Of a stretch of 7,048 nucleotides of DNA, positions 1-6,205 are shown one piece after another. The stretch lies in assembly GCA_002411085.1 (NCBI GenBank), contig DHQK01000293.1, positions 8,620 to 15,667 on the forward strand, written 5' to 3'. The DNA is from Marinilabilia sp. UBA5340. GTDB lineage: Bacteria; Bacteroidota; Bacteroidia; Bacteroidales; Marinilabiliaceae. The number at the start of each line of letters is the position of its first letter. Within the stretch, counting starts at the first letter, position 1. Under the pieces are notes generated by a model. It made no database searches. It saw nothing but the letters and a program-made list of their open reading frames with translations, and had not been told where the DNA came from. Both the position numbers and the translations under genes were made by a program.

Positions 1-9
1 ACTATACTG

Positions 10-297
10 ATGGCGAAAAAAGACTTCAAACAAGGACTGGATTTCTTAATTCAGAATACGAAAGAAAACATAGAAAACCCAAAGGTTACTGATAAAGAAA
101 AAACAGAGGAACCCGGTTCCAAAAAAGCGACTTATTATTTAAACTCAAAGAAGCTTAATACCATAAAAGCGATTGCCTGGCATGACCGAAAGCCTATTGG
201 TCAGGTCATTAATGAAGCTCTTTCTCTCTACATTAAAAATTATCCTGACCCGGAAAAAGCTGAAAAAAATTTCCGGAAAGAATCTGGAAAAAGTTAA
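10..297 (+). CDS. Ribbon-helix-helix DNA-binding protein, probable ParA partner
   Basis: A 95-residue basic protein. Residues 1-37 are polar and probably disordered. Residues 38-78 have the pattern of a ribbon-helix-helix fold: a short strand (KATYYL, 39-44), a first helix (about 46-59) and a second helix beginning near P62 with the typical INEAL segment (67-71). Such dimers bind short repeated DNA sites through the paired strands. The flexible N-terminus followed by an RHH domain resembles small centromere-binding proteins such as omega and ParG, whose N-termini act on a ParA ATPase. The start ATG overlaps the stop (TGATG) of a gene off the left edge, whose last two codons are CTA TAC; that gene could be parA, which is inference only. 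The array of 9-bp repeats 20 bp after the stop is a likely binding target. It could alternatively be a transcriptional repressor. The fold is fairly sure; the partition role is moderate. Confidence 0.8.
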   Translation: MAKKDFKQGLDFLIQNTKENIENPKVTDKEKTEEPGSKKATYYLNSKKLNTIKAIAWHDRKPIGQVINEALSLYIKNYPDPEKAEKNFRKESGKS

Positions 298-316
298 TCC
301 TCTTTTTATTTCAAAT

Positions 317-406
317 ACCATACTTCCCATAAGAACAATATCTGCCATAATTGCCATATATACCATAACGGCCATAAAAACCATAAGTGCCATACATGCC
401 ATAATT
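317..406. repeat. Ten 9-bp direct repeats, candidate parS centromere or operator
   Basis: Units begin at 317, 326, 335, 344, 353, 362, 371, 380, 389 and 398, in perfect 9-bp register. The conserved hexamer is RCCATA in eight units, CCCATA in the one at 326 and ACAATA in the one at 335; the three following bases vary (CTT, AGA, TCT, ATT, TAT, ACG, AAA, AGT, CAT, ATT). The other strand reads TATGGY. A conserved core with free spacer bases is what is expected of a protein-binding array rather than a recent slippage repeat. RHH partition proteins such as omega of pSM19035 bind arrays of short direct repeats (7 bp there). The position directly after an RHH gene supports the array being its target. 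The function is inferred. Confidence 0.8.
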
Positions 407-420
407 ATAAAACCTAACTG

Positions 421-761
421 ACCTTTTTTTAAAACTACCTTACATTAATAAGGCTCTATTTCTTATTGTAAACCTGTAAACCAACTCCCTATATAACTAT
501 TTTTCAAATGATTAAAGGTTTACAATGAGTTTACAGTGGTTTACATACATCTTACAATCTACTGACTTTCTGCAACTTAATGATTTACATTAATTTTTCT
601 TTATCAGTAGATTTTTTTGCTGTTCCTTTAGAAAAGCTGAAAACCTTATGCCTGAATTATGAATCTCCCCCTCCCTTAAAACGGCCACATTGTAATCAAA
701 AAAAGCAAGTCATTAATATTTATTTCCATTCATTAGTATAAAATTTAATTATTAAGGTCTA
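421..761. other. AT-rich non-coding region with TTTACA-type repeats
   Basis: No credible coding frame is visible here. The stretch is AT-rich and holds the oriented TGTAAAC/GTTTACA motifs listed separately. An AAGG at 754-757 stands before ATG 762, and the short frame opened by that ATG ends at TAA 861-863. Placed between a partition-like gene with its repeats and an unknown protein, the region could serve as a replication or transfer origin or as a promoter region. Nothing in the bases alone decides between these. Confidence 0.5.
467..589. repeat. Iteron-like TGTAAAC / GTTTACA motifs
   Basis: Two TGTAAAC copies lie at 467-473 and 475-481. After a gap of about 36 bp there are three copies of the reverse complement GTTTACA at 518-524, 529-535 and 539-545, and degenerate forms at 550-556 (TCTTACA) and 583-589 (ATTTACA). 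The start-to-start spacings of 11, 10 and 11 bp in the right cluster place the motifs on one face of the helix, as expected for cooperative protein binding. Related forms also occur at 438-444 and 847-853. They could be Rep-binding iterons or operator sites. In AT-rich DNA some copies will be chance; the phased trio is the strongest part. Confidence 0.5.
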
Positions 762-772
762 ATGGAACTCGC

Positions 773-904
773 ATGCAGGAACTTATACATATTCCCTTGT
801 GGCAATCGTTGCCATGCTCGTTTCATCACAAAGCATTTTTCGGTACATTTACAAATAGTTTAAACCAAATTGCAATTAAACAACCAATTTGGCATTCCGG
901 CTAA
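773..904 (+). CDS. Possible short ORF (43 aa) overlapping the next gene
   Basis: ATG 773 opens a frame of 43 residues (beginning MQELIHIPLW) that ends at TAA 902-904. It overlaps the open frame of the 434-residue protein, which is open from 864. GGAAC at 764-768 gives a weak ribosome site about 4 bases before the ATG. It may be a leader peptide coupled to the next gene, the true N-terminus of that gene separated by a frameshift, or a chance ORF. No family is recognised. Confidence 0.25.
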   Translation: MQELIHIPLWQSLPCSFHHKAFFGTFTNSLNQIAIKQPIWHSG

Positions 905-2174
905 TCATTTTATTGCACCTTTATTTACCCAAAACTCGTCAGGAAAAATGAAACCCTTTGCTATTAACTACAATCAAATCCTTGCATTATTCAACCCCAC
1001 AATACATTCCGAAACAAATGCTTTTATCCTGTTTTCTCACAAAAAACAATTCTTTTCTCTCTATATAGATAAAACATCGGGGCCATTGAAATGTATGCAC
1101 ATCCCAACACGAAAAGAATATGCACCATGGCAGATATTTTATCTCCTGTCAGACACCTTTTTAATTGACAAATATTTAAAAAATAACGGACTGAAAGAAA
1201 TCCCACCCTTTAAGGAATTAACTACGATTACCAAAGTCAAATCACAGAATGAAATATTTCTCCTTTCATTAGGATTAAACAGCGCTTCGGAACAAAATAT
1301 TAAAAACCTGTCCAAAGAAAACCAGCATATTTTGGAGATTGCCAGAAAAGCTGAAAAACTTACCGGCTTCGATATACCTGTTTTTATCAACAACCACCAT
1401 TCACTTTCATTCGTGTTAGATGCACGCGGCGGCCTACTTTCCGATTCTTTTCAAATATGTGATTTTTCTACAAATGGCTCTTATGCCCGTTTTTCAAATA
1501 CCGGAGGCGGCTGTTGGTATCCGCGATTACGCACCCCTCAAAAATTGTTTCTTTTATCTTTTTCCCCCATTTCCTTTTTACAATATTTGTCAGAAAAATC
1601 TATCTCCGATAAAAATGCATTTCTATTTTCACCGGAATTTTCTCAGTCAAATTTCTATGAATTCTTTTTCGAAATGGCAAATGCAGAAGAGATTCGGAAG
1701 ATGCTGTTGCTACATTCAACTGATCTTGCCGAATCAATTAATTGTGTCCGTTTAGTTCTTTACTGTTTCAACTATTACACAAATATTACAACATCTTTTA
1801 ATCTCACAGCCAATCACCTGGAAATAACCTTTATCTATGATAAAAACGAAGAATACTCTTTAATCTTTTCAGAGTTTTTTGATGCTATAAGAGCCAATAT
1901 CAGTAATTATTTGTCCCTGTTACCTGAAACCCAAACTGACAGAGATTTTTTAAGGATGTTTCGACCTTTTGAGCAATTTGACAACTTCTTCCGATACCCG
2001 GATCTGGAAAAAGAACCAATTAACCCCAAAGATGATGTCTATTTCTGCGTCCCTGTCAAAGATGAAATTGTTTTAGCTCTATTGACTGAATTGCCCAAAT
2101 TGTTTAATTCACTTTTTAATGACCCAAACCATTCCTTTGAAATTGAACTAACAGAATCCAAACAATCAGAATAG
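870..2174 (+). CDS. Uncharacterised 434-residue protein, faintly TOPRIM-like
   Basis: I do not recognise this gene. The frame is open from 864 (TAA at 861-863 precedes it). The longest version starts with TTG 870; the first ATG is at 948 (residue 27), preceded by AGGAAAA, which is a credible ribosome site, so the protein may be 408 residues. It has no signal peptide or membrane segments and is rich in F, N and S. A glycine-rich stretch (T211-GGG-CW-Y217) followed by a hydrophobic segment (225-240, KLFLLSFSPISFLQYL) faintly recalls the strand-turn-helix of TOPRIM domains from Bacteroidota mobile elements (ESPIDALSY-like), but the catalytic glutamate position reads as serine. This likeness is weak. 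A sampled line (1861-1920) is 30% G+C, against 55% in a sampled hsdM line, suggesting a separate origin. The repeat-rich region upstream would also fit a replication or mobilisation protein, which is inference. Confidence 0.7.
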   Translation: MQLNNQFGIPANHFIAPLFTQNSSGKMKPFAINYNQILALFNPTIHSETNAFILFSHKKQFFSLYIDKTSGPLKCMHIPTRKEYAPWQIFYLLSDTFLIDKYLKNNGLKEIPPFKELTTITKVKSQNEIFLLSLGLNSASEQNIKNLSKENQHILEIARKAEKLTGFDIPVFINNHHSLSFVLDARGGLLSDSFQICDFSTNGSYARFSNTGGGCWYPRLRTPQKLFLLSFSPISFLQYLSEKSISDKNAFLFSPEFSQSNFYEFFFEMANAEEIRKMLLLHSTDLAESINCVRLVLYCFNYYTNITTSFNLTANHLEITFIYDKNEEYSLIFSEFFDAIRANISNYLSLLPETQTDRDFLRMFRPFEQFDNFFRYPDLEKEPINPKDDVYFCVPVKDEIVLALLTELPKLFNSLFNDPNHSFEIELTESKQSE

Positions 2175-2210
2175 CATTGACCCCCACCAGCAAACCGGTG
2201 GAATCAATGC
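2174..2210. terminator. Hairpin terminator between convergent genes
   Basis: GCATTGA (2174-2180) pairs with TCAATGC (2204-2210), and CCACC (2184-2188) pairs with GGTGG (2197-2201). The two stems are separated by a small internal loop (CCC against AA), and the apical loop is 8 nt. A T-rich tail (ATTATTCATTTTT) follows on the plus strand. The hairpin begins at the last base of the 434-residue gene and lies 27 bp from the end of the minus-strand DUF1896 gene, so it most likely ends the former and may also serve the latter. Confidence 0.75.
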
Positions 2211-2237
2211 ATTATTCATTTTTACCCATCTACAGGA

Positions 2238-2702
2238 TTAATATTCCTTTTGCAAAAGTTTCAATTCTTGAAATCTCGCAGTCAGGATCTCAATTATTTC
2301 ATCGTCCATATCATCAGAATAGGCAAATTCCTCACCGGAAGGATATTTTTTAAATACATCTTCGCACAAAAAGAAAAAAGACAAAAACAAAAAGGTTTTC
2401 ATTGAAGTGTCCTGATAATACTCGTAAATATCAGGAAAGTTCTCTTCAAAGATTGAAAGAAAATGATGATAAGGAGAAAATTTGTATTGTTTTAAAAATT
2501 CATCCTTAGCCATCATTTGTGCATGTCCGTTATCGATATCGGAATCAATTAATGATTGCCAATAATCGACCGCTTGAGAAGAATAGCTTTCAAGCCAATC
2601 ATAGTATTCTTCGCGGGTAGGGAAGCTACACACAAAGTTGGGATGGTTCTCCAGGAAAAATTCATGGAATGGGTCTTTGAAGAAATTGTGTTGTTCAATC
2701 AT
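2238..2702 (-). CDS. DUF1896-family protein
   Basis: A 154-residue, acidic, aromatic-rich protein of unknown function. The pattern matches the DUF1896 family of Bacteroidota, small proteins often carried on conjugative elements: an early ENHPNF segment resembling the family's SHPEL, a middle helix pair with a NGHAQMMAKDEFL stretch resembling HAEA..LAN.VLF, and a C-terminal VFKKYPSGEEFAYS followed by an acidic helix, close to the family's VFAKYPLSDDFAYS. Its length is near that usual for the family (about 140-150). It stands alone on the minus strand, convergent with the 434-residue gene and divergent from hsdM. The start ATG (complement of 2700-2702) has only an AT-rich upstream region without a clear Shine-Dalgarno, which is common in this phylum. 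The family call rests on recalled motifs. Confidence 0.7.
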   Translation of the reverse strand: MIEQHNFFKDPFHEFFLENHPNFVCSFPTREEYYDWLESYSSQAVDYWQSLIDSDIDNGHAQMMAKDEFLKQYKFSPYHHFLSIFEENFPDIYEYYQDTSMKTFLFLSFFFLCEDVFKKYPSGEEFAYSDDMDDEIIEILTARFQELKLLQKEY

Positions 2703-2735
2703 AGTTAGGATTTAAAGAGTTAATAAATGATTTTA

Positions 2736-2897
2736 AGAAACTGTTTAAATTTTGTTTTTGGTAGGTGTTTTTGAAGGATTGAGCACTTAGGCAAGTCAAA
2801 ATTGACGAGAATAGCAGCGCTATTTAAGGAAATTTTGACGAAGTATAAGAGTTCAAGACTCGAAAACATCTCAAAGGATAAAACTTAAACAGTTTCT
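2736..2897. mobile_element. MITE-like 162-bp imperfect inverted repeat
   Basis: The ends are a perfect 13-bp inverted repeat, AGAAACTGTTTAA (2736-2748) and its complement (2885-2897). Pairing resumes inwards about one centre (2817): TGTTTTTGA (2766-2774) against TCGAAAACA (2860-2868), GTCAAAATT (2795-2803) against AATTTTGAC (2831-2839), and AATAGC (2810-2815) against GCTATT (2819-2824) around an AGC tip. The whole element can thus fold as one long cruciform or RNA hairpin. No ORF lies inside and no clear target duplication flanks it (TA left, AA right). This fits a non-autonomous miniature element or a structured intergenic repeat; a structured RNA or leader for hsdM is the alternative. Confidence 0.65.
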
Positions 2898-3039
2898 AAG
2901 TAATCGGCGATTTGTTTTAATTCTTTTGTTCCCCTAAAAGTAACTTTTTTGTCCTCAAAAAACGATTATCTGAAAATGTTTCCTTCCTTTTCTTTCTTTT
3001 ACTTTATCGGAATTGTTAATTTTAAAGGTTTTTTGAAGC

Positions 3040-3068
3040 CTCTAAAGCTTTTGTCAAAAGTTTTAGAG
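3040..3068. promoter_or_regulatory. Palindrome upstream of hsdM, possible operator or leader hairpin
   Basis: Bases 3040-3052 (CTCTAAAGCTTTT) pair with 3056-3068 (AAAAGTTTTAGAG) with a single G/T mismatch and a 3-base loop (GTC). The site is 42 bp before the chosen hsdM start at 3111. It has no T-run immediately after it, so a terminator is less likely than an operator or an mRNA leader hairpin. Confidence 0.4.
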
Positions 3069-3110
3069 AACTTTTAGGGTTTGATTTAAATGCAATTGCA
3101 ACCAAGTATA

Positions 3111-4673
3111 ATGGCGAAAAAGAAAGCGAATAACAACCAGAAAGGATTTGAAGAGTCATTATGGGACTCAGCCAACCGATTAAGAGGAACCGTGGAATCA
3201 AGCGAATACAAACATGTGGTGCTAAGCTTGATTTTCCTGAAGTTTGTAAGTGATAAATTTGAAGAACGACGACAGGAACTCCTTGATGAAGGCAAAGAGA
3301 AATTCCTTGAGATGAAAGAGTTCTACAACATGAAGAACATTTTCTTTTTGCCTGAAACATCTCGTTGGAGCTTTATCATGGATAACTCCAAACAAGAAGA
3401 CATTGCCCTTAAAATTGATACCGCTCTTAGCACCATTGAAAAGACCAATCCATCACTTAAAGGAGCACTTCCCGATAATTACTTTTCGCGTCTCGGGTTA
3501 GATGGCAGCAAGCTTTCGTCATTGCTCGATACCATCAACAATATAAATACTGTTGCCGATAAAGAAAACGATGTTGTGGGGCGTGTTTATGAATATTTCC
3601 TCGGCAAATTTGCGGCAGCAGAAGGCAAAGGCGGGGGCGAATTTTACACACCGAAGTGCATTGTAAACTTGTTGGCAGAGATGCTGGAGCCCTACAAAGG
3701 CAAGATCTATGACCCTTGCTGTGGCTCTGGTGGTATGTTCGTTCAATCCATTAAGTTTGTGCAAAGCCACCACGGCAGTCAAAAAGACATTTCCATATAC
3801 GGACAGGAGTACACCGGAACCACTTACAAACTGGCCAAGATGAACCTGGCCATACGTGGTATATCGGCCAACTTGGGAGAAGTCCCCGCAGATACCTTTT
3901 TTAAAGATCAGCACCCCGATTTGAAAGCCGATTTTATTCTGGCCAATCCCCCTTTTAACCAAAAAGAGTGGCGAGGCTCTGATGAGTTGACCGATGATCC
4001 CCGTTGGGCCGGCTACAATGTGCCACCTACCGGAAATGCCAACTATGGCTGGATTTTGCACATGCTTTCCAAACTATCGGATACCGGAACAGCCGGTTTT
4101 GTACTGGCCAACGGCTCCATGAGTTCCAACACAAGCGGTGAAGGTGAAATACGCCGCAAACTGGTAGAAAACGATTTGGTGGAATGTATGATCGCACTCC
4201 CCGGACAACTTTTCTATACCACACAGATTCCTGTTTGTCTCTGGTTTCTCACCAAACACAAAAAGAGCAACGGATATAACGACCGTCAGGGGAAGACGCT
4301 TTTTATCGATGCCCGCAACATGGGTACTATGATTGACCGGGTACACAAAGAATTGACCACTGAAGATATTGCTACCATAACCCGTACATTTCATGCGTGG
4401 CGTGAGGGGAAAGATGCATTGGACGGCAAACCATTGGAATACGAAGACCAACCCGGTTTCTGTAAGTCGGCCACGCTTGAAGAGATTGCCAAAAACGATT
4501 TTGTGCTCACTCCCGGCCGTTACGTGGGAGCTGCTGAAGTGGAAGACGATGGTATCCCCTTTGAAGAAAAGATGACAGAGCTGACCACCACCCTTTACCA
4601 ACAAATGAAGGAGTCGGCCAACCTGGATGCTGAAATCAGTAAAAACATGGAGGTGTTGGGTTATGGGGAGTGA
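3111..4673 (+). CDS. hsdM: Type I restriction-modification DNA methyltransferase subunit HsdM
   Basis: HsdM transfers a methyl group from S-adenosylmethionine to N6 of adenine in the bipartite site chosen by HsdS; two HsdM plus one HsdS form the modification enzyme. In the 520-residue product, the N-terminal helical HsdM_N domain covers about 10-150 (GFEESLWDSANRLRG, then LSLIFLKFVSDKFEERR). GGGEFYTP lies at 174-181, the cofactor motif I DPCCGSGGMF at 201-210 and the catalytic motif IV NPPF at 279-282, so all key residues are present and the length is normal for the family. I chose ATG 3111 because MAKKKANNNQKGFEE is the usual kind of HsdM N-terminus; an in-frame ATG at 3090 would add seven residues (MQLQPSI). 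Neither has a strong Shine-Dalgarno. The 3' end overlaps hsdS by 11 bp, indicating coupled translation. Confidence 0.97.
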   Translation: MAKKKANNNQKGFEESLWDSANRLRGTVESSEYKHVVLSLIFLKFVSDKFEERRQELLDEGKEKFLEMKEFYNMKNIFFLPETSRWSFIMDNSKQEDIALKIDTALSTIEKTNPSLKGALPDNYFSRLGLDGSKLSSLLDTINNINTVADKENDVVGRVYEYFLGKFAAAEGKGGGEFYTPKCIVNLLAEMLEPYKGKIYDPCCGSGGMFVQSIKFVQSHHGSQKDISIYGQEYTGTTYKLAKMNLAIRGISANLGEVPADTFFKDQHPDLKADFILANPPFNQKEWRGSDELTDDPRWAGYNVPPTGNANYGWILHMLSKLSDTGTAGFVLANGSMSSNTSGEGEIRRKLVENDLVECMIALPGQLFYTTQIPVCLWFLTKHKKSNGYNDRQGKTLFIDARNMGTMIDRVHKELTTEDIATITRTFHAWREGKDALDGKPLEYEDQPGFCKSATLEEIAKNDFVLTPGRYVGAAEVEDDGIPFEEKMTELTTTLYQQMKESANLDAEISKNMEVLGYGE

Positions 4674-6090
4674 ATGGAAGGAAGTTACTTTAGGAGAAGT
4701 AGCAAACATCGATACAGGATTTCCTTTTAAAAGTAAGGATTATAGAAGTTATGGCAACATGAAAGTCATTAGAGGTAAAAACATCTCCGAAGGATTTATC
4801 CGCTGGGGAAATGATGCCATGTATTGGGATTTTGACTTAAATAAACTTATCCAATATCATAACCATATGGGAGATATTGTAATAGGAATGGATGGGTCTA
4901 AAATTGGAAAAAACCGGGCGCAATTACTATCAAGTGATATTCCATCTTTGTTGGCTCAACGTGTATGCCGTGTAAGAGCTTTAAATGAATTTTCAATTCA
5001 AAAATTTTTATGGCAAATAATTAATTCGACTCCATTTGAAAACTATATTAGATTAATTCAAACAGGTACATCGATACCACATATAAGTTTAAAGCAAATA
5101 TCAAAATTTACTTTCAAACTCCCACCACTTACAGAGCAAAAAGCCATCGCCCACATCCTTGGAACCCTCGACGAAAAGATAGAGTTGAACCGGCGCATGA
5201 ATGCAACACTTGAGCAGATGGCGCAAGCCCTATTCAAAAGCTGGTTTGTTGATTTCGACCCGGTCATTGACAAAGCCCTTGCTGCAGGCAATCCCATCCC
5301 GGAGCCATTGCAAAAACGCGCAGAAAAACGGAAAGCACTTGGTGATAAGCGCAAGCCGCTGCCGGAAAATATTCAAAAGCTTTTTCCGGATGCGTTTGAG
5401 TTTTGTGAGGAGCTGGATAAGTGGGTGCCGAAGGGGTGGGAAGGAAAAACTCTTGATGAATTAGTTTTCTTAATAGGAGGAGGAACTCCAAAGACTTCAA
5501 TTAACGAATATTGGAATGGCAATATTCCTTGGTTTTCGGTTGTTGACGCCCCCAACGACTCTGACGTATTTGTCATTGACACAGAGAAGAAAATAACTCA
5601 ATTAGGGGTTGAAAATTCATCAACCAAGATTCTACGAAAAGGAACAACAATTATAAGTGCGCGGGGAACAGTTGGGAAATGCGCTCTTGTGGGCACTCCA
5701 ATGGCAATGAATCAATCTTGTTATGGAGTTCAGGGAAAACATGGGGGTTCAGATTTTTTTGTTTATTATGCTATTAGAGAAAACATATCAAATCTCCAGC
5801 AAAGAGGCCATGGTTCAGTTTTCAATACAATAACTCGTGACACCTTTAAAAGCATCAAACTGGCCTATGGTAACGACAGTATTTGCAATGCTTTTGATGG
5901 ACAAGCAATGACCTTTTTTGAAAAAATAAAAAACAACTTATTTCAAAATCAAGGATTAACAAACATACGCAATACCCTCTTACCAAAGTTAATATCCGGA
6001 GAAATCCGCATTCCGGAGGCAAAAACCATTTTACAGGAAGAAGCGAATCTAGACATAGCCGCTGAAGAAACAACAGCATACAAGCATTAA
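4663..6090 (+). CDS. hsdS: Type I restriction-modification specificity subunit HsdS
   Basis: HsdS recognises the DNA site with two target-recognition domains (TRDs) and holds the HsdM subunits. The 475-residue product starts at ATG 4663, with GGAGGT at 4649-4654 well placed as ribosome site; a longer in-frame start at 4627 would lie wholly inside hsdM and is unlikely. TRD1 spans about 1-150, followed by the central conserved helix region (LPPLTEQKAIAHIL from L153, then LDEKIELNRRMNATLEQMAQALFKSWFVDFDP). TRD2 begins at W259 (GWEGKTL) with GGGTPKT at 272-278. A C-terminal helix (FEKIKNN... IRNTLLPKLISGEI) completes the pseudo-symmetric fold. The usual LPPL-EQ motif before that last helix is eroded. 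The TRDs are AT-richer than the central region, consistent with TRD exchange. The target sequence cannot be read from the protein. Confidence 0.96.
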   Translation: MGSEWKEVTLGEVANIDTGFPFKSKDYRSYGNMKVIRGKNISEGFIRWGNDAMYWDFDLNKLIQYHNHMGDIVIGMDGSKIGKNRAQLLSSDIPSLLAQRVCRVRALNEFSIQKFLWQIINSTPFENYIRLIQTGTSIPHISLKQISKFTFKLPPLTEQKAIAHILGTLDEKIELNRRMNATLEQMAQALFKSWFVDFDPVIDKALAAGNPIPEPLQKRAEKRKALGDKRKPLPENIQKLFPDAFEFCEELDKWVPKGWEGKTLDELVFLIGGGTPKTSINEYWNGNIPWFSVVDAPNDSDVFVIDTEKKITQLGVENSSTKILRKGTTIISARGTVGKCALVGTPMAMNQSCYGVQGKHGGSDFFVYYAIRENISNLQQRGHGSVFNTITRDTFKSIKLAYGNDSICNAFDGQAMTFFEKIKNNLFQNQGLTNIRNTLLPKLISGEIRIPEAKTILQEEANLDIAAEETTAYKH

Positions 6091-6141
6091 GAGATGTCCG
6101 AAACCAACCGGATAGAATACAAGCAGGAACTCACCAATATC

Positions 6142-6179
6142 AAAATGTCCAGTTTTTTAATTAATAAACTGGACATTTT
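6142..6179. promoter_or_regulatory. 38-bp near-perfect palindrome, likely operator of the AbiE-like module
   Basis: AAAATGTCCAGTTT (6142-6155) is the exact reverse complement of 6166-6179. The central 10 bases are also symmetric (TTAATTAA) apart from one T/T pair. The site covers the region just upstream of the -7 box at 6183, where a repressor would block RNA polymerase. AbiEi antitoxins are known to repress their own operons by binding inverted repeats in the promoter. The trailing T-run (6176-6181) means it might also act as a terminator for hsdM-hsdS. Confidence 0.6.
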
Positions 6180-6182
6180 TTC

Positions 6183-6190
6183 TATATTTG
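6183..6190 (+). promoter_or_regulatory. Bacteroidota -7 promoter element (TATATTTG)
   Basis: TATATTTG matches the phylum's TAnnTTTG box exactly and lies 15 bp before ATG 6206, implying a very short leader. No clear TTTG-type -33 element stands at the usual distance; that position is taken by the palindrome. It most likely drives the DUF6088/AbiEii-like pair independently of hsdMS. Confidence 0.5.
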
Positions 6191-6205
6191 TTGTAGCTAA
6201 AACTC

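Noticed and set aside
317..406. CRISPR array
   Set aside because: Repeats are only 9 bp with 3-bp variable spacers; CRISPR repeats and spacers are far longer.
145..421. Open frames on both strands (145-402 minus, 173-421 plus) with repeating AI-x or MA-type residues
   Set aside because: They arise because a 9-bp repeat stays in frame and because they overlap the RHH gene; the amino acid pattern merely reflects the DNA array.
800..814. Small hairpin TGGCAA-TCG-TTGCCA
   Set aside because: A six-base stem without a T-run or other context; likely chance within a possibly coding segment.
3090..3110. Upstream ATG 3090 as the hsdM start
   Set aside because: It adds seven residues not typical of HsdM; ATG 3111 gives the usual N-terminus. 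It is not excluded, since neither start has a clear ribosome site.
4627..4662. Longer hsdS start at ATG 4627
   Set aside because: It lies within the hsdM coding region and would add 12 residues unlike HsdS; ATG 4663 has GGAGGT at good spacing.
3519..4709. Long minus-strand open frames opposite hsdM (3519-4061, 4074-4709)
   Set aside because: They are antisense shadows of a well-supported hsdM frame and show no recognisable protein features.
6142..6182. Palindrome as purely a rho-independent terminator of hsdMS
   Set aside because: The stem is AT-rich and much longer than usual and sits exactly on the promoter of the next gene, so an operator is the better reading; dual use is still possible.
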